A DNA stretch of 64,000 bases from Smittia aterrima. Lineage: Eukaryota; Arthropoda; Insecta; Diptera; Chironomidae. The DNA lies in the NCBI GenBank assembly GCA_033063855.1, contig CP093829.1, positions 3,172,243 to 3,236,242 of the forward strand, read 5' to 3'. The notes under the pieces were generated by a model. It was not told where the DNA came from and made no database searches. It saw nothing but the letters and a program-made list of their open reading frames with translations. The position numbers and the translations under genes are program-made. Within the stretch, counting starts at the first letter, position 1. Every line of letters begins with the position of its first letter. This document shows, piece after piece, positions 37,601 through 47,603 of the stretch.

Positions 37601-38259
37601 GGTTTTTTCACCAAAAAAAGATGAAAATTCACGTCCGCGACAAAAAAGCTTCGACTATCAATCGAGTAAAATGAAATTTAATCGTCGCAAAACAGCAAAG
37701 CAAATAGAAAGAAAGTTTTTTGCGCGCTCATCTCTAATTGAGAGTTAAAAGCGAATTGTAGTGCAATTCGATTGGAATTTACTTTTCACCAAATTTCGAG
37801 CCGATTCGCAATCGTCTCCTCGAACATTCACCGCAGACGATGGCAGAAGAGGCGAAGAGGAAAAACTCGACGTCAAATCAAACACCAAATCGACAAATTT
37901 TCCGTTGTCAATTTTTTTTTGCACGTGCTTCACGCCACTAGAAAATTTAATTTCCTTTTCTCTCATTGTGATTGTTTCGATTGATTTTTCCCGGCTTCAG
38001 CTTGAATTCATTTCGAATTACAAAACAATTTCCGAGTTGACTTTGTTGCTGACTATTCGATCGAGAAACTTTTGTCTTGTCATTATCGTCAAGGTCTCCA
38101 GCTGAAACTCGATTCAAGGTATCATCGCACCTGTTAATCAACTGAGACAGTAACAGTTTCTATTCTTGGAAAGATGTGGCGCTACAGATGTTTTTTAAGT
38201 TTCGAAAACAATAATTTCTAGGAAAATTTGGGGGTTTTTATTCTGAGTGATTTTATTGT

Positions 38260-38299
38260 GCACGAGATACCTGAGTGATCAGCACGAGATAACTGAGTG
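38260..38299 (+). promoter_or_regulatory. 22-bp-period direct repeat upstream of the lipocalin TATA box
   Basis: Two 18-bp copies (38260-38277 and 38282-38299) of GCACGAGATAMCTGAGTG differ at one base. Further half copies are CTGAGTGA at 38243 and GCACGAGA at 38338. The copies sit 32-71 bp upstream of the TATA box, as expected for an activator element. The factor is unknown. Confidence 0.45.
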
Positions 38300-38330
38300 T
38301 CAAGCAGCTTGATTCAAGCTAAAATTTCAA

Positions 38331-38362
38331 TATAAAAGCACGAGAGAAGTTTCATTAATTCA
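38331..38362 (+). promoter_or_regulatory. core promoter (TATA box and start site) of the lipocalin gene
   Basis: TATAAAAG at 38331-38338. TCATT (352-356) and TCATCA (360-365) lie about 23 and 31 bases downstream; the second gives the canonical -31 TATA spacing. The ATG follows at 38390, leaving a short 5' UTR. Confidence 0.65.
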
Positions 38363-38389
38363 TCAATTCGTCTTTGGAAGTTCTCAATA

Positions 38390-39106
38390 ATGAAAGTGAC
38401 AATTTTTGTTTTATTCTTCAGTTTCCAGTTCTTGTTTGGACTTGGCAAGTGCGAGGAGACATGCGAGAAAATCAAAGGCGTCGAAAATTTGAATCTCGAT
38501 GATGTGAGAAGTGATAAAGTTATCTTTAATAACTAATTAACAATTTTACTTCAGTTGACTGGCATTTGGTACTCAACATGGGAATCATCGCCGCCACGAA
38601 TGCCTTGTCTCAGTTATGAAATCACTAAGCTTAGCGACGTTGAAGTCAACACGAGAATGATTCCATATTTGTTGCAACTTCAAGGAACTTTGAATGATCC
38701 GTCAGACACAACCAAAAACTTGAAAATGACTGCACCTTTGGATTTATTCGACGGAGCTGACTGGACCATCGTGTACACTGATTACGGTAAAATTGAAATT
38801 GCAAAGTTTAATTTAATTCAAAGTATTTTCTAATTATCAGTAAAACTGACTGCGATCTACACTTGCAAGATCAATAATGGAAAACCTTTCAAATCGATTA
38901 CTTTCTGGAGTCGCACGCCAGAAATCAGCGATGACGATTTTAAAATGTTGAAAGGCAAATACGACGAATTGGGTCTGGACACATCGAAATTGACAAAAAT
39001 TGTTCGCCTTCCCTTTCTTTGTTCGTTTTTGAATGCGCCCGAAAGAGCTAAAGAATTCATCGAAAATCTTTTCAAAAGTTTAGGTATAAAATTATTCCGA
39101 AAATAA
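38390..39106 (+). CDS. secreted lipocalin-family protein
   Basis: Small secreted beta-barrel carrier of the lipocalin family, which usually binds lipids, pigments or other hydrophobic ligands. Three exons (38390-38503, 38555-38786, 38841-39106) give 203 aa. A signal peptide (MKVTIFVLFFSFQFLFGLGKC) is followed by the lipocalin GxW block as LTGIWYSTWESS, then PPRMPCLSYEI, the FDGADWTIVYTDY strand, IYTCKINNGK and the C-terminal RLPFLCSFL typical of the closing helix region. The Cys pairs (TC, PC, TC, LC) fit two disulfides. Intron positions fall near the strand boundaries usual for the family. It is the only gene between the P450s and LMO4 and has a strong TATA promoter, suggesting tissue-specific high expression. 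Ligand and orthologue cannot be named. Confidence 0.88.
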
Positions 39107-42100
39107 AAATTGAATTTCTTGATTTCCACGTGTTTCACTTTGTAAACATTTCAATTGCGCATGCGGAAAATCTCTCCAGAAACCACAAAACAAGCGCGCA
39201 ACAAGTGGGCGTCAAGATGAGATTCTTCTCTTGCTGTTAGGACCTCAAGTGAACGATCGAAGGTTCGTGCAACTCAAATGAATCTTTGCTTGCATTTAAA
39301 AAGGTTTTTTTTGATTAAATAACTGAGTCAATATGAAGAAATAAAAAGCAAGCTCGTCTCATTCATTACCTTATTCCATTTCATTACGTTGAATTCTCAT
39401 TAAATATTTAATTAAACTCGTTGAAAAAATCCTTTGATATTTTAAAAGTCCGATGTTTGCGTCCGAGAAGGGAGCTCAAAGAAGCGACCGTTTCGTGCAC
39501 GTCGACGGCAGAATGATGTAAAGTGGCCGCAGGATAATCAGGCTCTTTGTAAACTTTGGTGAAAACAGCAGCAAAGCGTTTTCTCTCCTCCCCCGCACAC
39601 GATTAAATTTTAATTCACAAGGGCGAGTAAATAAAACAGGATTTACCATTTTTTCCTCGTCTGAACAGCTCGAGCTTCCACTTGAAGTTTTTATCGTAAA
39701 TTAACTTGGAGCATTGGAAGGCATCATAATGAAATCATACGGAACGAAACCTTTTTTTCATGCGAGTTTTTCAAAACAGAGTTGAGATTTTTATTTAATT
39801 CTATAATCCACTTTGGCAGGATGAAAAGTTGAAGGAAACACCGCAAAATGTTTTTACAAAACTCTAAGCAAAAGCTTTTTATTTGCTCGAAACTCGAGTT
39901 ATCCCTGATTTCGTTTGAACTCGAGAAATCAGTCAGTCGTACTAAAGAATCCAAGCAAATGCAATTGCTGAAGCGAGTCAAGTGTTTACAATTCATTTGA
40001 ATATTTAAAAGCTCAACATGATGATCAACCAGGCAACGAAACGACTTGAGCAAACATGAAAAATCAAGAATGTCTGATTTGTGATTTTAATTTGATTTCA
40101 GATCTTAACCAAAGTTTCACTAATCACAGCGATTTTAAGAACATCAAACATTTTAATGAAAAACTTGATCAGAAAGTCTTCTTACGAAACTTATGAAACT
40201 TCCCAAATGACAACATTTTGAGGAATTTGTATTTTCTTTTGGGTTTTCTTTCAATGGAAATTTTCACGCTTTCTCAAGAAACTTAATTTCCATTGAAAGG
40301 GAATTGCTCGCATGTTAAAAGTTTCTCGATTTGAAAGAAAATGCAAAATGATTCAGTCTATAATTTATTTTCCTTTCAGAAAATTTCCTTGCATAATGTT
40401 TTTAGACATTTAAGTTTTCGCTTTTTTTTCGTATGAAAATTTCACTCCGGAATCTTCTTAAAATTTATGAAAGACTTTATTCAGAAGAGAACTTCATGTG
40501 TGCTTTGTAGCGAGTAAAAGCCTTTTTAAGTGAAGAGGAAAATCGCTTTTTCCCGTAATTAAGTTTTCCTGAATATCTCAATTTTCACTCGTAATTTTGT
40601 TGAATATTTAGTTTGCTTCGCTTCCATATTTGCTTAGATCTTATCACAACTTTCATTCGCTCATAAATCAACTGCGCGATATCTCGTTTTTCGACAGGAA
40701 GCGCTCAAGTTCTTCGATAATTTATATTTGCGCTAATAACAAATCAGCTTATCATCAAACATCAACGATTTAATTCTCGTTTCAAGTTTCAACTTGAGCC
40801 TCCTCGAATTTTCAAAAATCTCCAACTAGCATCAGTTGAAACATAAACTTTTCGACTTAATTCTTCGTAAAGGATTTCAATCTTCTTCAAATGAGGAGAG
40901 ATCACTTGTTCTAAAATATATTTTGTTTCAATGGAGAAAAACGAGATTTTGTTTCGAAAAAGTGAAAACTGTAAGCCGGGATAGAGCAATAAATTATTTC
41001 CATTCTCATAAAATATAATAGGATAACAAGAGAGAGAAGATACTTTTGCCATTTTTATCCCAGCAAATGGCACAATGAGTCTTGAAAGAGATTTTTCACT
41101 CGAGAATGAAAATGAAGCGAATTTTTCGTTTTGTGTCAGAAAAATATTTTCGAGCTGCTCTGCTCCAACATTTTCTCTGCCGGTTGAAGTGGCCCTAGAG
41201 ACTCCAACTGAAGCTGTCTGTTGGTCATTCGAATTCAAATGTCCTTTTCGCTTTTTGACATTTTTGCATGAGAGCGACCGTAATTCATATGAGACTTCAC
41301 TAAAAGTTAACTTTATACATAATTCATTGCGATCCGAGTCTTTTCTCATTGTAAAGCACTTGATGTTGCTGGGCAAATTTTGTGAGAGGAGCGGGAGCTT
41401 AAAAAACTTCTTGAAATCAAATTTTGGAAAATTTGTTAAAAGAATTTTTCAGAAAAGTTTTACAAAAGAGTTAATCTCGTTGGATTGTCTGAAAAATATT
41501 TCCATAGCACGTTTTGTGGCTTAGCTGAGACAAAATAATGAACTCACTTTGTTTGTTTTCCACAAGTTAATCAACTCCGAAATCATCGCTGACGGAAAAA
41601 CCACATCAAAGTCAAAGCGTTCACTAGATAATCGCCAAGCGTTTTAAAAAGTCTTTGAATTTTTTTTTTATGAAAAGTTGTGACGATGCAAATGCTGGTG
41701 GGAAGTTAAATGTTTAACCAAAGGAGAGTTTATTTTCCACAACATGATCAGAAAATAAAAAAACTTTTTGATCTCATTGTTCGGAAAATTAAAACTTTCA
41801 CCTCCGCACTTTTGTCTTTCTTTGTTTTCTTTTCGAGAAATAATCCGATCGAGTTGTTCGTTGATGCTATTAGCGAAATTAAAATGTCGTTTATGATACT
41901 TCAGTCGTCTTTTTGTGAAACGTAAAAGATATTTTAAGAAGCATCACCCGTCAAGGATTTTCTTGGTAAAAAAAACTCCGTTTGTGATCTCTCTGAGCCA
42001 CTTGATATTTTATTTATTTCAAATGACGGCGTCTCTCCGATATCAAACATTTTCCACGATACTTTCTTTCTTTCTTTAAAAAAGCTTACATTTTATTGAG

Positions 42101-45100
42101 TCTACTTAATCATGAAATCGTTTCCTCCCGAGAGCGGCAAGAAAACACTGACAAGAAGAAGGAGAAAGAAAAACAAGCTCACAACTCAATTAAATATTTA
42201 TTCGACTCGAACGTCTTCATAGATGAGAAGCGTCTTGGCATGTTCTTCAACATTTTTCTCTTCCACTTGCTCTGAAGAGGAAGAAGACACAACCATCGCA
42301 TGATGTAAACACATATCATCTTTTTTGCCTGCTTTTCCATTTCAGTTTGAATCATTAATGAGTGAAATTTTATTTGCAGCACTTTTATTTTGCTCTGTGC
42401 ACGTTTTTTAAGCAGTAGTCGAGCTGTAATGTAGTGGAGAAGGAGGAAGGTTTGGCCACGAGAGTGTCTGCTTCATTCTTTTCTTTCCTTACATTTTGGG
42501 GAATGTCGTGGTAATAAAATAATTTTGCATGGCACATTTCACGACTTTCCCAATAAACAAGAACGAAAATGAGGTTTTTATTTCGGTTTTTTCTTCTTGA
42601 AATTTTTATAGTCGCCCTGGACAATTTATTGCGTCAGATAATTTCGTTCCGCAAATTCCACTGGAGCGACAAAAAAATCTCTCGCAGGAAAAGTCACAAT
42701 TTCTATGGAAATTAACAGACGACAAAATAAATTCAACAACCGCATGGTTGAATGAAGAATTTTCTAAGTGAAAAGGCACTTTATCTGAAATGGAATTTTT
42801 GATTCGGCTATGGCCAAGCGAGTTACAATTATTCGAGAGAAACACGCTGAAAAGAATTTGCTCCAAAAGTCAACAAAAGATTTTAGAATTTTCACTCGAG
42901 CAAAAAGAATTTCTAAACCGCTTGAAAATGATTTTGTTGATTTTTAGCTTGCAAAATGTTTTTTCTACGCTAAGCGATGAGAAGAGGAAAATAAAATCAA
43001 CATCATTCATTGCAGGTATGCTTGACAACGTTCATCAACAAAACACTTGTGCGATTATCCGAATCTCTCTTCTCAACTACTCGTATCATGCTAAAAATGT
43101 TTTTAATGACAACAATCGAGCTCGACAAAAATCACAAACCTGAAATGTATTGAGACTTAATCCTTTTGTTATTTCGATGAGGAAAAAAATTGTCGAATGA
43201 GAAGCAATTGAATTGATCAAAATCCTCTCTGAATTTTTGGTTTTAAAATAAATTTCATTTCAAAGAAGTTTCGCTCGTTTCCAATCAAAACGTTCATCAT
43301 GACAAAATTAGTGTAATTCAAGCGCTTAAGCTTAACAGTTATTTCCGAACAGCCTGCAACAGAATTACAAGCACTTCGAGAGATAAATCCATAGAATTAT
43401 CAACATTCATCTTCCTCGAACGCCCACTTGTTGAATATTGCATGAGATTTTTCTTTAACAGTTTCGCCGAAGAGAAGACAGAGAACGACGATTCGAGTTC
43501 CGTCTTGCTCGCTTCTTTTTCGGAGAGATTGCTGAGTCTGCGCAATTTGTCATGCAACTCCCTCTCGCCACGTGTTTTGCAAGCGAGAATTTGCATTCGC
43601 ATGTTCGTCTCGCTCGACTTGGTTCAGGTGGAAAGCTTGAATCTTCTCAAGTACGTGGGTGGCCGCTGGCAAGACGCTCTCCGAGCCATCGGCAGAGAAT
43701 CTACCGCAGATTCCACTTCCTTTCACTTCAATGCTGCGTCCCATAAATTATCCCAATCAGTAATCCCTCTGCTCACGCAACATAAACGGTGTGCGGCTCC
43801 TCCATGCAATAAATACCGAAAATATGAATTCAATAAAGGAAAAGCGGCGGAAAGAATGAAAAAACAATTTGCCGGAGACCCATGTGATGCGATCAATTTG
43901 GTTTTAAATAATAGAAAATGAATGCTCACCCTTCGTTTTTGGCAAGTATCGTTCGCAAAAATAAGCTTTAAAGGGATTTGCGAGAGTCATAAATATAAAA
44001 AATATTACAAGTCGTTTAATGTCGTGAACGAGCGATATCATTTTTTTTTTGTTGTAAATCGATCTTGACAATCAATTAAAAGTGAATTAAACTTTCCAGA
44101 AAAAAAAAACTTTCAACTCTCGACTGTGATTGAATTATTTTCTTCGAAAACTTTTTATGTCGGTTAACGATTCAAAGAAATATTTTCTTTAAGTTTCATT
44201 AACGATGAAGCTGTTCCCGTCAAGCGCCTCCAAATATAGTTGACACTCAGCATTCACTCGACACAATGTTCTCACATCAACTTCTTTGAGTATTTTAATT
44301 ATTAAATTAATGATGTTTCATTCTCATTGTCCTGTTTGCAGTCCGCGCTTGGGCGAGGGAAAAAATGACGGGAATGTGAGTTGACAGGCAGAGAAAGAAT
44401 TTCATTCGTAGCCCCATAAACTAATGAGCTTCGCGACTGACCATAACGAGTGTGCAGAGCGAGTGGTTTGCGGAATTTTGCTGTCGTATTGTCGAATAAG
44501 GAGTGAAGAGAATTTATCAAGTGCAAGTCTCGCTGCAATCACGCGAGAGTTTGTCAGCGTCAAAACATTTTCATTTGTCTCAACGGAGGGAAAAATCGTG
44601 AGTTCCAGCTGCGAACTAACGTTTGACGTCACTGAGAAACTTATTCATTGAAACCTAACGAGCAGAAATTATTAATTATTTGACGATGAAAAACTTTCGG
44701 TGGAAGTGGTTTTCGACTCTTTCGAGAAACTTTTACGCTGGAGAAAAGAAAGAGGAAAAAATCCGCCCACCTCTCAACTCCTAATGAGTGAAAATAAGTC
44801 TCGAACTTTTATATTAATTTAATATTGATGAAAAATATGGCGCTTGTTTTATGGAGAGAAGGAAAAAGTTTTCGACTCCATTAATAATTAACTCATGCTG
44901 CCGAGGTTTATCATCAAGAGCGGGAAAGGGAAATTTATGACGAAGGCAGTCGAGGTGCCTTTGAAAATTTAATGAGGTTTAATCATGCGATAATTATGCT
45001 CAATGAGTGTGATTTAGTTTCAGAAAAGTTTGAATAATTAAGAACAAAATAAATTTTCATGCGTCAATGTGAAGAATTCCGTTTTATTTATTTTTTATTT

Positions 45101-46643
45101 TAATTAATCAACAATAAGTTAATAGCTCGCGAGTTCAGATTCACAAACAAACAATGCTCACTAGAAATTACCTGCATCAGCTTCATTCATCAATTTGCTG
45201 AAAGTCTCCTTTCATTGGGAAAACTGCTGACGTTTTGTTATTTGTTTTTCCCCAACGAATCTTTCTCTTCCTTTTGTTGGCATTTTATTTAGAGATAAAT
45301 GTGATGCACGAGCGCGAATTCATTTTGCTGCAGCTGAAGAGTGAGAGAGAAAGACCGAGCGAGAGATCTCAGTGTCAATTAAGCTAAAAGGGTAATTTTT
45401 CATTTTTCATTGCAGCTAATGAATAATTATACTAATGCATCTGACAATAGAGTCACAGTTTCGTTTTTCTGATAGAAAGCACGAGAGCTCATTCATCATC
45501 GGAAAATAAAAAAAAAAGTCTTTTCTACCTTTTTTTTTGCATTTAATGATGATGAAGCATTTCAACGAGTGAAATAATCTGCATAGCGAAATGCTTCACT
45601 TCATATACTCCTTCCTACTCACACGATAATTATAAACAACTTTTAGGTGAATTTATGTCAGGAGCTCTCATCTTTTGTTGGAGATATGAATGTGATGCGC
45701 TCTATCACGATGAATGTGTCAAAATAGGTGTGAGATATAGTGAGATCCATTATGACGAACAAATTGGAGATAATAGAGAATTATGAAGGATGAAGTGATG
45801 ATGTCGGTGAAGTGGAATGTGTTGGAACATTTCGCCAATTAAGTGACTTGACTTGAATTCCTTATTCCATTCTGAAAGTTAAATAATTTTCCTGAAAAGC
45901 AAGAAGCTCTTGAAACACAAACGTTTATGACTTTTAAGTAATTAATTTTTTATATTTCGATTTGAAATTTACAAATGAATTCTTCTCGTTTTGATACATT
46001 AATTCAACATGTTCTATCATGGAGAGAAATGCAAGGATGAAGAGTAGGACATCCATTAAAACACCGTTTGAACATTTTTCTTTCGCCATTAAAACAAAGT
46101 TCTGCTCGTTAATGCTGATGCAACTACTAGCTAAAGTCGAAAAAGTTTCTTTCCTTTTTTTTCTTCTTTCATTCTTTCATAAAACTGTTGAAGTTTTATT
46201 CGCTACTAACTTCTAAAGTTCTTTGATATCTTGAAACAACATTTTCATCTTTTTACAAGTTTTATCAATTTAATAACAGAAGGAGGACGAATTATCAACT
46301 AAGAATGGATTTCAATCACTTATCGATTATTTGCTTTCCCTCTCTCAACATGAAATGAGTTCTTTGATCAGGTAAGTGTGAGACTGCTTCTTCCTGATAT
46401 GTTGTAAGTAATAATTAAACTCATTTGTCAATGAATTGCTGGGAAAGGAGAATCTCTTCATCACGAAAAGTTCAACTCCAGCGTGAAAGGATTTCTTTTA
46501 CAACTCGGAGTTTCGTTTCTATCTCGTTGATTTACATTCAGTGAATGTCAAGGTTTGCTGGGTCTTCAGAAGTCTTCTCAAACCTCCACAAATCCAAAAT
46601 CTCACTTCAATTGGCTTTCGATCAAATCCATGGGCGACTTAAG
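39107..46643. other. 7.5-kb noncoding interval between lipocalin and LMO4
   Basis: No supported gene. Two longer open frames overlap in antisense at 40789-41376 (195 codons, -) and 41075-41524 (149 codons, +), and a GC-richer island at 43442-43921 is open in several frames; none shows a recognisable domain or signal. A 21-bp hairpin lies at 40242-40305. As DNA downstream of LMO4 this may be regulatory. Confidence 0.45.
40242..40305. repeat. long inverted repeat (hairpin), possible small-RNA precursor or MITE relic
   Basis: Perfect 15-bp arms CTTTCAATGGAAATT (40248-40262) and its complement (40285-40299) surround a 22-nt loop. Allowing G-U pairs on the plus strand, the stem extends outward to 21 bp, and the loop holds TTTC-TCAA-GAAA. 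This is shorter than a usual pre-miRNA but of similar form. Confidence 0.5.
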
Positions 46644-46649
46644 TTTATT
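46644..46649 (-). terminator. poly(A) signal shortly after the LMO4 extension frame
   Basis: AATAAA on the minus strand about 40 nt past the second stop codon (46689). If used, the LMO4 3' UTR after the first stop would consist almost entirely of the open extension frame. Confidence 0.35.
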
Positions 46650-46688
46650 CTTACATGCGATTCGAAGCCAATGCGTCTTAAAAGAGTT

Positions 46689-47603
46689 TTACAATTGCGT
46701 GAAGCCATCATTGCTTTCTTCACGAAGAGCCGACGACGACGACTTGTGCTCAGTATCATCACGAAGCGAATTATCAGCGTTGCCTTTACAACTAATATTC
46801 CTAAATTCATTTGGTTCAGTTTTGTTCAATACGTTTGCGTTTGAGCTTCGAGGACATAATTGTTCATTAGCTTTATTGTTCAAATGTAGCGTGTTAAAGT
46901 CGCCGCCGTTCTCCTCCATCTTCACAACGATTCCGCCGCCGTTATTGTTATTGATTTCGTTGAGCTTCGCGAATGTCGACTGATGATTGTTGGCACCAAA
47001 TAATGATTCATGGGCAAACTGATTCATGAAACCACTGGACGTGTAGAGAGACGTTTGTTGCTGCTGTTGCAGCTGCTGCTTTTTAAAGCCTCCCGACGGA
47101 ATTGGACTGTTTCCAAAACCATCGTCGAGGCTTTCAGTTTTCGTTGGATACTCGTAGCAGGGCTTTAGGAGGCCTTCATGTCGTATGCCGTTCGTCGATT
47201 GCTGTTTCTCGTAAGGGAATGGAAAATTCGCATTGTTGGCGAACTTTCCATTGAACACCCCGTTCGAGTATTGATGGAATTGTTTCGATGCATTCATGTC
47301 GTTGTTAGGCGCTCCAATGCAATTGGCGTTGTTATTGTTGTGGCTCACGTTGCCAGGACATTGGAACTCGTCCAAATTCATCAGCTTTCGCATCAGACCC
47401 ACGTCCTTGTCGTATAAATTATTGTACAATCCATCGTTCGGCGATCTGGCCATAATCGATTGATGATGGTGAATTCGAGGGATGAGCATGTTGCGTGAAG
47501 GGTCGTCGTCGAGAAGAACTGATGGCAAGATCGGAGGGTGAATATGCTGCTGGTCGTCCTCGATCTTCTTGATTTTGGGTGGACGACCGAGCCGAGGGCC
47601 ATC
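46689..47603 (-). CDS. in-frame 304-codon extension after the LMO4 TGA stop (readthrough candidate)
   Basis: Directly after the LMO4 TGA (47606-47604) the same frame stays open for 304 sense codons to TAA at 46691-46689. It begins DGPRLGRPPKIKKIEDDQQ, with no Met for about 38 codons, so it is not simply a separate ATG-started gene. It then shows HIHPPILPSVLLDDDPSRN, a charged MRKLMNLDEF segment, Asn runs, a Gln run (KKQQLQQQQQ) and a VKMEE SUMO-type site: a composition usual for intrinsically disordered tails of insect transcription regulators. GRPRR before the stop and GRPPK after it resemble paired AT-hook cores. An 11-bp stem-loop begins 11 nt after the TGA. Production by readthrough is inference; alternatives are a nonsense variant, a sequencing error or unseen splicing. 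Confidence 0.6.
   Translation of the reverse strand, partial: DGPRLGRPPKIKKIEDDQQHIHPPILPSVLLDDDPSRNMLIPRIHHHQSIMARSPNDGLYNNLYDKDVGLMRKLMNLDEFQCPGNVSHNNNNANCIGAPNNDMNASKQFHQYSNGVFNGKFANNANFPFPYEKQQSTNGIRHEGLLKPCYEYPTKTESLDDGFGNSPIPSGGFKKQQLQQQQQTSLYTSSGFMNQFAHESLFGANNHQSTFAKLNEINNNNGGGIVVKMEENGGDFNTLHLNNKANEQLCPRSSNANVLNKTEPNEFRNISCKGNADNSLRDDTEHKSSSSALREESNDGFTQL
47549..47592 (-). promoter_or_regulatory. GC-rich stem-loop just downstream of the LMO4 stop codon
   Basis: On the minus strand the arms GCT-C-GGTCGTCC and GGACGACC-AGC pair perfectly over 8+3 bp with one bulged C, around a 21-nt loop. The 5' arm starts 11 nt after the TGA. Structures at this distance are known to stimulate stop-codon readthrough; the function here is inference. 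Confidence 0.5.

Larger units (their letters stand above)
21917..38259. other. 16-kb gene desert, left flank of the lipocalin gene
   Basis: No coding gene can be supported. Open frames are short, overlap on both strands and lack recognisable domains; the longest is 161 codons at 25521-26006. The sequence is AT-rich with many TAATTA/TTAATTAA motifs and purine- or pyrimidine-rich tracts. Simple repeats include GAT repeats at 22360-22382 and (TC)n at 24654-24667, 30841-30856 and 34674-34686. Possible coding islands at 22621-22773 and 27922-28285 are discussed as findings. The character fits cis-regulatory DNA of a developmental gene. Confidence 0.5.

Noticed and set aside
43442..43921. 159-codon open frame with overlapping frames on both strands
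   Set aside because: Several frames are open at once in a locally GC-richer stretch, which points to composition rather than coding; no recognisable motif. It may be a regulatory island.
46689..47528. Extension frame as a separate gene started inside the ORF
   Set aside because: The listed start is not ATG, the frame is open right back to the LMO4 TGA with protein-like residues before the first Met, and no promoter or acceptor is seen, so continuity with LMO4 is the simpler reading.
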